NCBI GenBank assembly: GCA_019925795.1
Contig: CM034314.1
Coordinates: forward strand, 76,132,780-76,196,779
Source: Dendrobium chrysotoxum
Lineage: Eukaryota; Streptophyta; Magnoliopsida; Asparagales; Orchidaceae
DNA: 64,000 nucleotides
Direction of reading: 5' to 3'
In this document: piece after piece, positions 25,902 through 38,890 of the stretch
How positions within the stretch are numbered: position 1 is the stretch's first letter
Layout of the letters: every line of letters starts with the position of its first letter
Position numbers and translations under genes: made by a program
Notes under the pieces: model-generated
Told to the model about the DNA's origin: nothing
Databases searched by the model: none
What the model saw: only the letters and a program-made list of their open reading frames with translations

Positions 25902-27241
25902 ATAACTTTTATGGCTTCTCATAGGAGTGGTTCTTTTGTTGATAATACCCTTGTTGGGAGAAATAATCCCTCTAGTACTTTTAATCTAAGTAAGGGGAAA
26001 ATATTATGTGGTTCTCTTTAAAGAACGTATCATCCATATCATAAAGACCATTCAAGATATCATCCATGGAATGAGTAATTAATCTCGAAGCTTCCTTGAA
26101 ATGTAGCTTGAGAAGAAGAACTAAATTTAATGTCAATTGTTCTCCTTCTTCTCCTTCTACACCTATTATCTCCTCTTACAATGATCTTCCTTCATATTGA
26201 GTTTATGAGAACTATATTTCATTCAGAGGTACGTGGAAAAAATATATCCATCAATCTTAAGGCATCAATTATTTATAATCATGAATATACACACACACAC
26301 ACACACACACACATTCATGCGATTAAGGGTTATTAACCAAATTTATCATATCAAACAGAAAAAAAAATCACTATATCCATATTAAAATTTCATGACCTTA
26401 GTCAAGCCAGTTAGTTCCCAATAAATGCTAATTGGACATATTCATTTTATTATATTTGATAATTAAGTTAGTGCTCAAATAATTCAATTAGAAAATAAAT
26501 AAAAAAGAGACATTTTAGAAAAGATTCTTAAAAATTTTAAATAATATTTTTGATATTATGAATTTTTAAAATCATATTTTCAAATAAATATAATTTTTTA
26601 TGATTAATTATTTATGTTTATCTCTTAAATCATCATTTAAAAATACAATAATATTAAAATAAAATCAGAGGAACTATGGAAGTTTAAGAACATTATTTTT
26701 AATTTTTAAGAAAATGGAAACCCAATTTTAGATTACATAAAATATATTTTCATATTTCTCATATTTTAAATCTTACTAAATGATTCTCTAAAACCATTTT
26801 GTGTACAAATGAAAATATTAAATGCAATTCACATATTATTTAATTAAAAATTAAAAAAAAATCTTTATTTTCCTATGCTAAATGTAAATAGTTTTGCAAA
26901 TATGATTTTTATAATATATTACAAGCATGAAACCTAAGAAAATGTGAAAATTCTCTAACATTACAAAATAATATAAATTAAATTAAATCATAAAAAAATC
27001 TAACAATATTTTAAAATTCATAAAAAATATTAAAATGATTAATATCATGATTAGAATTAAAATTCAAAATTAAAATTAATTGTGGTTAAATCTATGTAAG
27101 TTTAGTATTTAGTCAGCTACTTGCTGACTAAATTCTCACAACTCATGATATTAGGTCCAAGCTTAATGTTGCACACATACTAGTTAGATTAAACCTTTCA
27201 TTAATGAAAATACACAATTGGTGTTGTGCTAGAAGCACTCT
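25902..27241. other. AT-rich intergenic DNA with an (AC)n microsatellite
   Basis: No gene was recognised. An (AC)n tract of about 12 repeats lies at 26289-26312. The rest is A/T-rich with short poly-A and poly-T runs. Confidence 0.6.
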
Positions 27242-27365
27242 TAGGCTTCGTTTGGGACAGCTTTTTTATTGCTTCTTAAAACAATTTTCTAGTTTAAAAA
27301 TTAAAATTTTTTTACTAGAGAGCTGCTTTAAGAAGCAGTAAGAAAGCTATCCCAAATGAAGCCTT
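27242..27365. mobile_element. Tourist-like hairpin MITE
   Basis: The element runs from ggcttcgtttgggacagc to ctatcccaaatgaagcc, the two ends being inverted repeats that extend almost to the centre. It is flanked by tta-like bases. It is one of the best-preserved members of a family present about 17 times in the window. Confidence 0.8.
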
Positions 27366-27678
27366 GAGCATCTTAGAGCTATGATGTTTTTATAAAACGT
27401 TGATCTCTTTTATAACCTTGTTGTATGATGTACTTACTATGGGCTTACTACTTTGTTTGGTTGCAATTATGTCCTCACAGTATAAAAATATATGTATATT
27501 TTTATAGTTACTTAAGCGCTAAAAATGTTAATGTACTTGCTTAGCATAATGCCTTGCTAAATAAAATAAAGTTCACAGGAAATGTTGTGTATATTTATGA
27601 TGCTCCTATGCAATTTTATCTTTAACGTATATTTTTAACTATAAATATGTCATGGGGCCATCTAGGAAGTACCAGGAA

Positions 27679-29606
27679 AACTACAGAAAAAATGGTAATT
27701 TCCAGCGGCCATTTTCTGCTGGAAAATGTGTAAAATTCGTCGAAAAAATTACTTTCTGGTGGATTTTATTTTGTGGGTAAAACGCACGTCGAAGATATTT
27801 CTATGGCAAAAAATTCAGGCGGATTTTCAGCGGATTGTGGTCCAAAAAATGATGCACTTCAAATAGAATTATTGGCAGAATATTCTGTCGACATTACCGG
27901 CAGAAACATTTGCTTGAATTTCTAGCAGAACAACCGCCGGTAATACCGGTGGAGTAACAGCCAGAGTTTCCTGCGATTTGGTCCACCATAATTCCATCAA
28001 TAATGCCGGCCGATAAGGCCTGCTGGAAATACCTTTAAAAACTCGTCATATTGTCGTTTATGATAGAAAAATTGTCAGAAATCTGTCAAAAACCTATAGC
28101 ACAACAAAAAATGCCAAATTGCCTCAATTATTGTACAACACAACATTTCTATAATCACAGATAGTCAAAATAGTTAAGTAGCCTCACATTTCAACATTGT
28201 ACAAAAATATTGATGCTAAAGTAATTACATGTTTAATCAAAAATAAATGTTCTACAATTACCAAATATTTCTCTAATAAACATCCATTTCTTATACAATA
28301 AAAACTCAACATAAAATTTACAAACGCAGATAATCTAGTTAGAATATGTATCGTTGTTCTCCTCCTCTACTAATGCTGGCTACTTTCCACTAGATTGCTC
28401 CCTCATTCTCTGCAACTCCTCCCATATCTGACTTTGTTGCATCTACATGTCAGCTTGTGATTTTTAGACATGCTTTAGCTCTGTTGTAAGGGCAGCCACT
28501 TGTTAGATATACAAACTCTCCCGACTGCTTTCAGAAAAGCTGGAGGCACCAGAAGACTGTCCCTTATACACATAGGCTTGCAAGCCTAATCCATAAACTC
28601 ATCCCTTCTACATTATGCCTACCACCTGCGACCAAATGCGGTAGTCAGAATAATCTCTAGATCCCCCTAAGGATCCCTCACCCACTCCAGGCTGGCTCTC
28701 TCAAAACTATGTGTACTCCTTCTACAAAAGATAACATGAGATTAATCAATTTATAATTTGCTGTTAAAATATTTCTCTTAAAATTATAAACTTATATACT
28801 CATATAGTCCATCCTCACTCGCTCGTTCACCCACTGTTGGACCTCCCGACGCTTGTGGGTATGACTGTGCAAATCAACAGTGGTGGGTTCTCTACCCAGT
28901 ACCTCTCTCTGTAATATACTTACATTAGCATTCATAACTAAATAAATTATTAAAATATGCTAAAATTCTTTCCAAATGTCGCTTGTGCTTAGTGTCTGGA
29001 ACTTTCTTAATATTTTTCATTGGATATATTTTGGAAATTCACTCAAATTCATATTAATCCCTATAACTAAATTAACATTCACATATGTCATAGCATTTTT
29101 GGACGTATCTCATATTCCTAAATAATGAAGAACAACGGCCAAAACAAGTAATGGAAGAGTTAATAGATGGACAAAACTTACCAAACAGCACTGAGCTGGT
29201 GACTGGTGAGTAGAGAGGATGAACGTCCTTGGAGAGGAAGTTGGATGGAGTAAAATCGTCAGGAATGGCCGATTAGAAGCAGTCAGACTGAGGGGGAAAA
29301 GGAAGAGGTTATTCAAGTGAGAACAGATGGAGGAGGAGAAAATTTTGCATAATTAGATGGGACCCATAAAAATTTGCTCCAGAATTGGGAGGAGAGAGAA
29401 AAGTATCCGCTAGAAATATCCGCAGGCACATTTTCATCAAAAATTTTGTCGATAAATCCCGCCATATTTAAGTAAGCTGGCGGGATTTTCTACCGAAAAT
29501 TTGTTGGGAAACACCTACCAAATTTTCATCGCCAAATCCGCCAGTATTCCCGTCGCTAATTCTAGTAGCTTATTATCCATCGGAAATAGCCATTTTTCCT
29601 ATAGTG
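27679..29606. mobile_element. Non-autonomous CACTA (En/Spm) transposon
   Basis: The right end, read on the minus strand, is CACTATAGGAAAAATGG. The left end is aactacagaaaaaatgg, so the first C has mutated to A. Both ends are flanked by the 3-bp TSD gaa (27676-27678 and 29607-29609). Subterminal zones (27700-28030 and 29400-29590) are rich in short ccgcc/gccgg/ggcgg motifs on both strands, as is usual for CACTA elements. The interior holds a degenerate Transposase_24-type reading frame. Length is 1.93 kb; no TNP2-type transposase was seen. Confidence 0.88.
28328..28915 (-). pseudogene. Transposase_24 (Ptta/En/Spm) remnant
   Basis: On the minus strand 28915-28805 reads LGREPTTVDLHSHTHK, then QQWVNERVRMDY, matching the LGREPT...TH...WV..R...Y signature of plant En/Spm Transposase_24 proteins. 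After an apparent intron, 28660-28540 reads DYRIWSQVVG, then VYGLGLQAYVYKGQSS, the usual next block, with in-frame stops. A Gln-rich C-terminal piece (MQQSQIWEELQRMREQ) follows near 28430. Several stops show it is dead. Confidence 0.75.
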
Positions 29607-29712
29607 GAAGGCATGATTCCCAATGTGGATGAGTGGAGTAGTTGAAGAACCACATGTTATCTTATTAATATATAGACGTAGATTATTGGTTAAAATTAAC
29701 TAACTCATAGTT

Positions 29713-31850
29713 TGTAACAACTCAAAAATGTAAAAAGTAAAGATTTGAAATTTTGAAAGGTTAAGATTTGAAATTGTATATTTTGAATTCATTTGCATGT
29801 ATCTGGAAGTCTTTTAATACTTGAAAATGGTTGTGTGTGCTCTAGAATGAGTCTCAAGAGTCTAGATCAAATTTTGGCAAAATCTGAAAAATATTACTAT
29901 TTGAGCACCTCAGTACTGTGTCTGAGCGCCTCAGCACTAAAACAGTACCAGGCACCAAATATTGACATTGTAGCGCTCTGATCTCTGTATTTTGAAAAAA
30001 TGACTAGTGTCACAACGCTAGCCCATTATCTTAATTTTTATATATTTTAAAGTCCACCATTCTGATTCATTTGAATTGGGAGCTAGCCGAAGTAGAGAGA
30101 TGGTTTTTAGAGAGAGAAACTTTGATTTGAGCTGCTTGGAGTCATTTTCAATCGTCGGGCCAATTGAAAAAGTTATTCGGATCAAAGTAGGTTATATTAT
30201 GCCTATCTATTTTTAAATTTTTGATGTTTTTTTGTGATCTCCGATTAGTTTTTTTTCTTTGATACTAAAAAATGTGAATAGCTTTGCACTAGTAAATTAT
30301 ATATTATTGAGATCGAGATTTTGAATGTTTTGAGTTTTTTTTTAATTTTATATATGATATTTTAGAATTTGTGCAATTTTAATTGAATAGAAAATAATCA
30401 TTACTCTAAAAATTAGTGCTTTGGTATGATTAAAGTTTTGAAATGATGTTTTACACAATCCTTGATAATTTAGTTGTTTTTAAAACTATGAATTTTTACT
30501 TAGTAGATATTTTATTTAAGCATAATATTAATACAAGCATTGAGAATGAATACTGGTATGTGATTGGGTAATAGCTAGTCGTTATTGCTTTTATTGGAAT
30601 GTGTGTGAAAGATAAGTAAAGATTGGTTGACCCATTGGCTGAAGACTAATTGACTTGTATAGGATGATGGGTCAATGACTTTTCTTTAAATACTATAATT
30701 TGATATTATCTGATACAATGATTTTAGAGAAACGATTGGGAGTTATAAGGAGTTATTACTGTGCCGACCAACAAAGAGTGACAACTCTATTTATTGAGCC
30801 AACGATTTATTGATACTGATATGATACTGAAAAATATCATGATTGTCAAGACTTCTTACTTGTTGAGTGTGACTACAGATTCATTATTACTGTATAACTA
30901 CTAATACTGTATTAATTTACTATCACTATACATATTACTTTTATATATATCATTGATTTACCATTACTGTCATTGCATTTACTGGTACCGATACAGACAC
31001 CAATATTATTACTGGACTGTTATTAATATTACTACAGATTCACTACTACTGTTATTGATTCATTGTGCTGCTTACTGATAATGAGCATGTAATATACTAA
31101 GTACGTGATATATTGAGCATGTAATTAAGATATCGATATGATACTGATATAAACTAACTGGATAGTATGCGTACAGTTATAAGATTTTACTGTATTCATT
31201 TAAGTTTGACAAATCTTTATCGATGCTTTAGTTTTTACTGCATTATATGATTGCTTTCCTGATTGATAGTATTGATACAATGACTGTTTTATTGATTTGA
31301 CACTTATGTTGGTTTATTGATTCCTCCACTGTATTGATTTGTTGGTTTCCTTATCATACTATTTTTCTGTTTATATTTTATTGTTACTGTATATGAGTTT
31401 TATTATTTCTATACTGATTATTGATCATATGAATGTTACTATTATAAATTGATTGACAATAAGCATATTACTTCTTTTCTGTGCTTTGAATTCAGTTTTA
31501 GAATTTTAGTGTGACCTGCTAGGCTGTTTAGCTCATTATATGTTGTTTAAATAATTTCAGATTAGGGCAAGAGAGCAAAAGTAAGAGATTGATTAGGATC
31601 CCTCAAGTTTCTTTTATTTTGTTTTAGTTATTCTTTTGTATTGAGGATTTGGATATACATGATATGATTGTATGATTCACAAGTATTGTATATGATTTTT
31701 GGAGTAATGAATACAATTGTACATTGATGTTTGGAATCATAGAATTTGTTTCTGATGTTCATTACTGATAGATGATTTAGATAGCTCTGATTGTTGTATG
31801 ATAAAAGATAAAAGATAATATTCTTATAAATTAGATTCTAGGGCGTGACA
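29713..31850 (+). mobile_element. Solo LTR, family A (plus orientation)
   Basis: The LTR starts TGTAACAACTC and ends GGGCGTGACA, flanked by the perfect 5-bp TSD tagtt (29708-29712 and 31851-31855). It is 2138 bp. No internal region is attached, so it is a solo LTR left by LTR-LTR recombination. A homologous copy lies in reverse at 43623-45802, and a 5' fragment at 54448. The TGTAACA start is common in plant Ty3-gypsy LTRs; the lineage is not determined. Confidence 0.88.
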
Positions 31851-31855
31851 TAGTT

Positions 31856-34300
31856 TCACATTTTTTCTAGAGTGTTTTGTAAAATCCAACTGCACTAGCC
31901 TCTTTAAATTTTTATTATTTACTGATTTGATTAATTTCAATTAGATTAATTTTCATATTTACACTTTTCTTATATGATGAGTAATGCCTTATATTGTGAT
32001 ATTTCAATAGACTCTTTAAGAAATATAACTTTTACCTTTAAAATACAAACAACTTAAAATCAATCATATGACTTGATTTTTTCATAGGAAAATTACATGC
32101 ATAGTCTCTATCAAGATTAATGGTTTTAAAACAAACTAAAGCTTGTGTATTTTGTATTTTAGCAGATATATGGTATGTGGTTTGACTAATCATATTATTC
32201 ATAAAGGCAATGCTATTTTAAAATCAACAAATTTTTTCACTTGATTCACACATATGCAAAGTTTGTGAGCCTCAAGCCAGACAATGCTCTTTTACATTAA
32301 AGTGGATAACCAAAGAACATTGTTCTAGTTTTTGCATTAATACTCACATGTGTTAGGTTTTTTTTTTTTTTGCTCTAGTTGCATAGTTGTAAGTTCCATA
32401 TTTCAAAATACAATAATTAGTCTATCTTGCATAGTATTCATACCATAACTACATGACTTAAAAATAATTATGTGGATATATACATCAACCCTGATGAATC
32501 AGAAATATAAGCCTAAAAGGTCAAGCATCCATTAGTTTCATTAAGGCTAACATGTATGAATCTCATCACGATCATCTAATAGTATTAGATATAGGTAAAA
32601 GGCCTTACCCTATGGTATGCATGTTGAGTCCTCATCATAGAACTTGATCTAAGGCGAACATCCTTAATTGACATATTACTAGTCTTCATCCTTAACCATT
32701 TTCTAATAATAAAATTATCATTGTTTTAGAATCATACCTCCCCTTTTTTAAAATTGGCCAATTTAAACACAAAATATAAATGCCTCTTTAAATATAATAG
32801 CCTGAAATATTGGAGTATTTTAGCATCCTAAATGTTTAGTATGTTTCTAGTATCTCCACTAATTACCTTTTTCATTAAGTTGGTCATATGCATATGAAAA
32901 TATTATAGTCTAATCCATTAAAACTATCTTTAAAATAACCACACAAAAAAAACATATCATAACTTATAAGAGTTTTTTAATGGCTTAATCTCTTATGATC
33001 TAATTAATGATATGAGCTTGCCCCTATGAGAAATTTAGATCTTAGAATAAAATAACCCTCTATTGTGCTCCTTATATAGGTAGAAAAATTTTCTAAGAAA
33101 TATATTTATAAATACCTATATATTTATCATTTGAATCCATCAATAGTCTTATTTTTTCAGTCTTAAGGTAGCACACAACATTCCTTAATGAAGTATTCAA
33201 AAGATAAATGCATCTTCTAGCTTCGATTTGAACACACGGGGAGTTTATCTCTATATTTTGAGATAACATATTCCGATCATCACAAAAACTTATTGGGGGG
33301 GGGGGGATTTACATTGTTAGAGACAAAGCTAGGCTTATCACTTTTGATTAAAATAGATAGATGAAAATTATTTGAACCGAAACTTTCTGTCATCGAAAAA
33401 ATCTTATTAGTTGATGGTTCACAACATAATTTACATAGTATTAATTAATTATGCAATATAGGCTATAACACTCTTCTTCTTTTTTTCATCACATTATGTT
33501 ATTTGTTTAAATGGTACTATTATGTTGGTTGAAAACATGAGTAACAATACTTATTATATATTTATCAAATAAAGGCAAAAGGTCTCAAAATCTTAAAAAC
33601 TACTATTAATGTTCCTTAATTATGATATAGAAGGATATGCCATTCCAACAGGCATATACTAAAGAAGAGTGGAGGATGTTTTTGTCCGAATATATATCAG
33701 TTCTGTGATGAATCCTAAAAAAATTATTTATGTAGGAGATAGAAATTTTGCTTATTTGTTTAATAATTTGTGATTTATTAAGTATCATACTTTAGCTATG
33801 GATCCTGGCTCGGATACAGCTGATTAGTGATCACTTGTTAAAATTGAACCAAGAACCATACGCATAATCCTTTTGAATCGGTCAATTTTAACACTTTAAG
33901 AGTTACCAGCCCTCTGCATTTTTCCAAAAATATTATAATAAAGCTAGAATCCTATAAATCTTGGTTCCAATGGTAAAAAATTTGTTTCTTCCAGGCATTA
34001 AAAATGCACAGAAAAAACAGAAGGAAAGGCCTGATTTATAAAAAAGAAAAACAAGATGCCAGGAAGAAGGGTATCTGAAACCAGTAATGACAGATATTTA
34101 GAAGTAAAAAACAAAAGAAACCACGTGTTTATTTGAAGAATAGTCTTTTCTGTAGGCAGTTTCCTTTCTTCTAAATTGTTTATCACAGAAGCAACAGGAG
34201 GCATTCTTCGTTTTAAGAGCCTTTTTGCTATATTCTTGAAGCTGAAAAATTATTAACTTGTCCCTTCTTCCTTTCTTGTTGACAATCAGGCCTGCTCACC
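31856..34300. other. Intergenic region upstream of the NOI gene
   Basis: AT-rich DNA without a recognised gene. It contains a run of 12-13 G at 33295-33307. The stretch just upstream of the ATG (34240-34300) is pyrimidine-rich (tcccttcttcctttcttg), as in many plant 5' UTRs; no clear TATA box was identified. Confidence 0.5.
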
Positions 34301-36382
34301 ATGTCTGTAAGTAGATTTTATTCCTTCATCATCAAAAAAAGAAGTTTAATTCCTCTATGTTTATGTTTTCATTTGCATCTTGCTTTCATTTTGTTGCTTA
34401 CCAGTAAATGTTTCTAGCATTTAAAATAGATGTAGCAGCCTCAATTCTGTAGGGAAACTTCAGAACACACACTTCAATCTGATATGGTTATTGAATGACT
34501 TGTAGATTCTTAATAGGTTTCTTCCTGATATGATTTATAATGATATAACTATGTTCCTGCTTGATGAATTGCAATCTCTATCTGTAGTTCTGCGAATAAT
34601 TATATTAGTTTTTAGGGCCTAAAACAAGGTTTCTTAGATTGTTTCTTCTTTAGTACCGAGGGTAGAATGGCCTCCATCTGTCCCTCTGAAAATTTCACTT
34701 GTTTTTCCACCTGTATTAAGGATCTTCCATTGCATTCTCTTCAGAGCTAAGGTCTTATCTACTTGTAGATCATGTATTGGAGATTTCTCTCATCACTTGC
34801 ACTGTGGTGAGGTCTTCTTCTCTTTATAAAATCCACCTTTTTGACAAATATATCAACTGTTATGTACTCTTGACATGTATCAGAAATCAAGTAATTTTGG
34901 ATAGTTTGGTAACCAGATTGATTTTCTGAATGAATTGAGCTTTGATAGAAATCAATGAGTGAAACATGGAGATGGTTTTTTAAGGAATGAATACATTTGA
35001 ATGTTTATGCTTGCATTTAATTATGTTGTATGTATGCATACATGACTTGTGCATCTTCATATACATTTATCCATGTAGTCTTCTTGTATGTGTATGTAGG
35101 ACTAAGAGTATCTTGGAAGATTGAAAAATGATCATAATTTCAGTTTATTTTTTAAGGCCTATCAAAATTAACAAATATTGTCTGAATTGAATGGAGTTCG
35201 GATATATTCATTAGCTTAAAGTTTTATTTGGAATAATTTTCTTATTGCTTTTTAAATTAACTTTTTAATACAAAAATTTTTAATTAAAAAAATTTGTACT
35301 AAAAAGCTACTTTAGAAAGCAGTAAGAAAGATGTTTCAAACAAAACCTAAGTATTGACCTATCAACTTTGAAACAACTGAGAGATAAGGCATGCATGGTG
35401 ATAGATAGCTACGACACTAGAAAATCTAGTTGTGAATAGCTCGTTCTCGCTAAAAATTTATGAGATGAGAATAACCCAAAAAGATAAGAGTAATTTATTA
35501 GAGTAGAACTGAAGAAAATTATTTAATTTCATGGAATATGAGATGTTAATATTGTCATTATCGAGTCTCAAGTCCTAAATGAGAAAAGTGGAAGATTATG
35601 TTAGATAGTCAATGGTCAGTGTAAAAGTTATCGGACAAACATGACATATATCCTTTAATACATTATTGATTATGAGTTGTTCTCCTTTAATGAGATGAAC
35701 ACCTTGTGACTAGTTGAAACATCCAAATGAACAAAAAGCCTTGATAAACTAACTGAATATTCAGATTGAAGGAAGGATATACATAAATCATAATTTTCAT
35801 AGTATAAAAATGCAGATAATATGATCGTTATATCATAAAAAAATGATAAAAAATAACTGTTTCTAAGCATAAGGACCATGAAAATGTCCTTGCTAAATTC
35901 CTTAATTGAACTAGTAAAATTTGAATACATTAACATTTTTGCCACTCATTTCACCTATACATTTGTTAAATCTATGATCAGAGTGCACATGTGCCTAAAT
36001 TTGGCAATTGGGAAGATAAGGACATTCCATACACCGTATACTTCGAAAATGCTTGCAAAGAAATAGCAAGAGGCTTCAATCCTAATGATCCAGAAGACAA
36101 TCCAGAAGCCTTCATGCTTAGACATCCAGTCCAACAGCAGCATTCAGGAAAAAAACAGAGCAAATCTTCTTCTCAGAAAGCTAACGCAGATCCACCAAGA
36201 ATCAGTGCCATACTTAATTCATACTCTGATAAAAGCAACTCAAATACTTCAGTTTCCCATCACCATCACAGTGCTTCTATCTCTTCACAATTTCTAATCA
36301 ATGCAGTTCATTCCTCATCAATTGATTCTGAACATATAGAATCTGTAAGTGAGAGAAGAAAATATTCATGGACTTTCTTTTC

Positions 36383-36418
<36 letters not shown>

Positions 36419-36585
36419 GTATGTATGTATTAACTTATTGAAAAAATTCATTTTATTAGGTTCATCAAAAGCACACATCTAATGTTGAAGAAAATAAGAA
36501 GACTGGTGCAACTAAGTTGTCAGCTGTTCCAGCAAATACAAAGATTTCTAAAAACAGAAATGCTAAACAGAGAACTTCATCAAAG
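34301..36585 (+). CDS. NOI-domain (RIN4-like) protein, spliced
   Basis: I infer three exons: 34301-34306 (Met-Ser, then gtaagt), 35982-36344 (after atgatcag; donor tct|gtaagt) and 36460-36585 (after tttattag; possible donor aag|gtacct). All junctions are phase 0. The protein begins MSSAHVPKFGNWEDKDIPYT and continues VYFENACK...FNPNDPEDNPEAF, the NOI/AvrRpt-cleavage domain (residues 6-46) with the VPxFGxW cleavage-type motif. Residues 50-165 are Ser/Asn/Lys-rich and probably disordered, with a His run. RIN4 proteins regulate basal immunity at the plasma membrane; smaller NOI proteins are less known. Without splicing after 36585 the frame would stop at about 36654. I found no second NOI domain or C-terminal Cys anchor, so the last exon may be missing, undetected or lost. 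Confidence 0.75.
35213..35353. mobile_element. Hairpin MITE in intron 1 of the NOI gene
   Basis: The copy is diverged: it starts gcttaaagttttatttgga, has the inner taaaaagct/agctacttta arms, and ends aagatgtttcaaacaaaacc. Same family as 27242-27365. It lies in the 1.67-kb first intron. Confidence 0.65.
36388..36416. repeat. (TA)n microsatellite in intron 2
   Basis: About 14 TA repeats lie 45 bp after the inferred donor of the short (115-bp) intron 2 of the NOI gene. Confidence 0.9.
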
Positions 36586-36906
36586 GTACCTGAGAAGATT
36601 TTTTTTTTTTTTTGCTTCTTCTCATACCAGCAAATATCCAGAGTAGTGAAAACTGACCATGTTGCTCTATAATTTTTTGATTGATCAGAAGTGGTGCTGC
36701 TTGTTTACAAAAAATCGAGACTGATCTCATTTGCTTGGTGGATGTTAGTTCTCTCTCAACAACCTAAGATCTGCAGGCTCCACTGCAATGATTACTTGTA
36801 TTCTCTCTTGCATTTTCTGTTTCCAAGCTGATTTGGAAAATTGTCAAACTAGAACTGTGGAAATAGTCCTTCTGGCTTCAAATAATATGGTCTGTATTTC
36901 ACGATT

Positions 36907-37066
36907 AATTATTCTGTGCGGACGCCGAACGCTATCCGGAGACCAATTAAAATGTGCCACATCACCTCTTCATTATGTACCGCGGCTCAGTACTGCTGAC
37001 GTGGCTGCGCCTGATTCACCTCCGGACGTAGAGTTATGTCCGGCCTCCGCACAGAATAATTTCTCG
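36907..37066. mobile_element. MULE-type MITE
   Basis: The ends are aattattctgtgcggacg and, inverted, aattattctgtgcggagg, like the TIR core of the MULE at 46150 (aattattcagtgcggac). The interior shares ggagaccaattaaaatg/gcacc-type sequence with the MITE at 58010-58170, including cacatcacc. The flanks tttcacgat and tttctcgta are only a poor TSD match. It is GC-rich relative to its surroundings. It sits just after the NOI gene and may have interrupted its 3' end. Confidence 0.7.
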
Positions 37067-37070
37067 TATT

Positions 37071-37844
37071 TAACATAAGCTTCATTCAAATATCTCTATA
37101 AGTTTTGTTTTTTCTTTTGTTCATTATGCTGGATACTGTTATTGATTCCAAAGAATCCAAAACATCAATTAATGAAAAGAAAATTATAGAAAGAAACTAC
37201 AAAGCAACAACCAACCCAAAGCTTAATGGAAATTTAAATAAGAATTTCAGGGATCGAGAAAATCCAGCTCAAGTTAAGTCGACGACCCGATTCAAGCTGA
37301 GTTAACTCGGTCTACTCAATCTCGTACTTACCAGTCTAGCGCAAAACTCATGCCAATCGAAGAGTATAGCTTATCAATCGGCCCTAACTATTCAAGGATG
37401 TACGTACGACTTCTCAAGTCAAACTATTAATCGACATAAAAGCTACTTGACTATCAATATGCGCTATGCCATCAAATTCCTAAGAGCTCGACAGATAACT
37501 TTATTAAATCGGACCTTTCAATTACACTATACAATTATTGTATTTTTTTCTTATTTTTTGTGTATAGTCATGTATTTTTAAAAAAATAATATTCATGGAA
37601 TATTAGACGATGCATTCTTTCTAAACTATAGAGAATTCAAATTCATATTCTAAGGAGGATTTAATTTTCATATTCTTCAAATATGATTGGGCCCACCATA
37701 TTAACAATATAAACAAAATCTTATTCAAGTCACACTTAAAAAATCCATCAATTTTTTATTTCTAATTATTTAACTTAACATGATGCTTCATATTTATTTA
37801 TTACTTTTAAAAATATTCTAAAATAATTTGTGTTAGAATAGACT
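37071..37844. other. Intergenic, nothing recognised
   Basis: The sequence holds short ORFs (for example 37105-37305) without recognisable protein features. 37230-37520 is somewhat GC-richer, with no identified origin. Confidence 0.5.
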
Positions 37845-38092
37845 TCTGTTTCGTTTGTAACAGCTTTCTAAAGTATATTTCTAGTTAAAACATTTTTGAA
37901 TTAAAAAATTGTTGCACTAAAAAATTATTTTAGAAAGCAGTAAGAAATCTGTCCAAGATGAAGGCTTTATTTGGGACAGCTTTCTTTTTGCTTTCTAAAA
38001 TGGTTAAAATTTTTAATTTAAGAAAATTTTGAATTATAAAGCTGTTTTAAAAAGCAGCAAAAAAGTTGTTCCAAACAAAGCTGAAGCCTTAC
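37845..38092. mobile_element. Two adjacent hairpin MITEs
   Basis: A diverged copy (37845-37967) abuts a second one starting ggctttatttgggacagc and ending gttccaaacaaagc. They share the junction, so one inserted at or into the end of the other. Confidence 0.7.
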
Positions 38093-38379
38093 GGAATTTT
38101 TTTTTTTCCACCAAATGATTGAAAGGAAACAAGTCACTTAGAAAAAGAGTCAATCTTCTACCATTCTATGAAGGAAGGCCTATTGAGCAAGCATTCTTAT
38201 GTAATTGGCCAGCATGAAGTATTCATGGACTTTGTCATATATATTTAATTACAGGGAAAATTGATCAATAATCACATTATATTTCATAAGTAGATTATAA
38301 TCTCTATCATGATAAAGAAATAACTATTTTTTTTTATTTAATTTAGGGAATGTGAAGTCAATCATTGAATATTATACAC

Positions 38380-38890
38380 TATAAAAATATTAGCTTTAAT
38401 AGCGGTTTTTGGAGGTTTTAGAGGGAATTTTAACTATTAAAAAAAAAATTGTCAAGGTTCTAAAACTATCTTGAAATAACTATAATTGTAATGTGGTTGG
38501 AAGTAATTTAACAATGGTTTTGTAACTGTTGGGGGAAGAGTTTCATGACTACTAAGGCTTCGTTTGGGACGGCTTTTTTACTGCTTCTTAAAGCAACTTT
38601 TTAGTACAAATATTTTAATTTTTGTACGCTGCTTTAAGAAGCATTAAGAAAGCCGTTCCATATGGCTTTCTTACTACTTTCTAAAACAATTTTCTCGCAA
38701 AAATTTTTGTACTAAAAAACTGCTTTAAAAATAGTAAGAAAGCTGTCCCAAACAAAGCGTAAGATTGTAGCGGCTTCCACCTCTATTATGCTTTTACAGC
38801 GATTTCAATTGTTGTTATATAACAATTGTTAAAATCATTGCAAAAGCCTAACAACGATTAAACTGCTACTAACTAATAAATTAGTTAAAC
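38380..38890. mobile_element. Possible CACTA-like remnant carrying two MITEs
   Basis: The left edge reads cactataaaaatattagc, then aatagcggtttttgg. The right side (about 38770-38870) has agcggcttcc, aacgattaaactgctact and inverted taacaattgtt motifs. Inside lie two fused hairpin MITEs (38559-38658 and 38659-38763). The right end is not clearly defined, so the CACTA assignment is tentative. Confidence 0.4.

Noticed and set aside
36788..37078. 96-codon ORF as the last exon of the NOI gene
   Set aside because: Its second half is inside a MITE and the first half shows no NOI or anchor motif; no convincing splice evidence.
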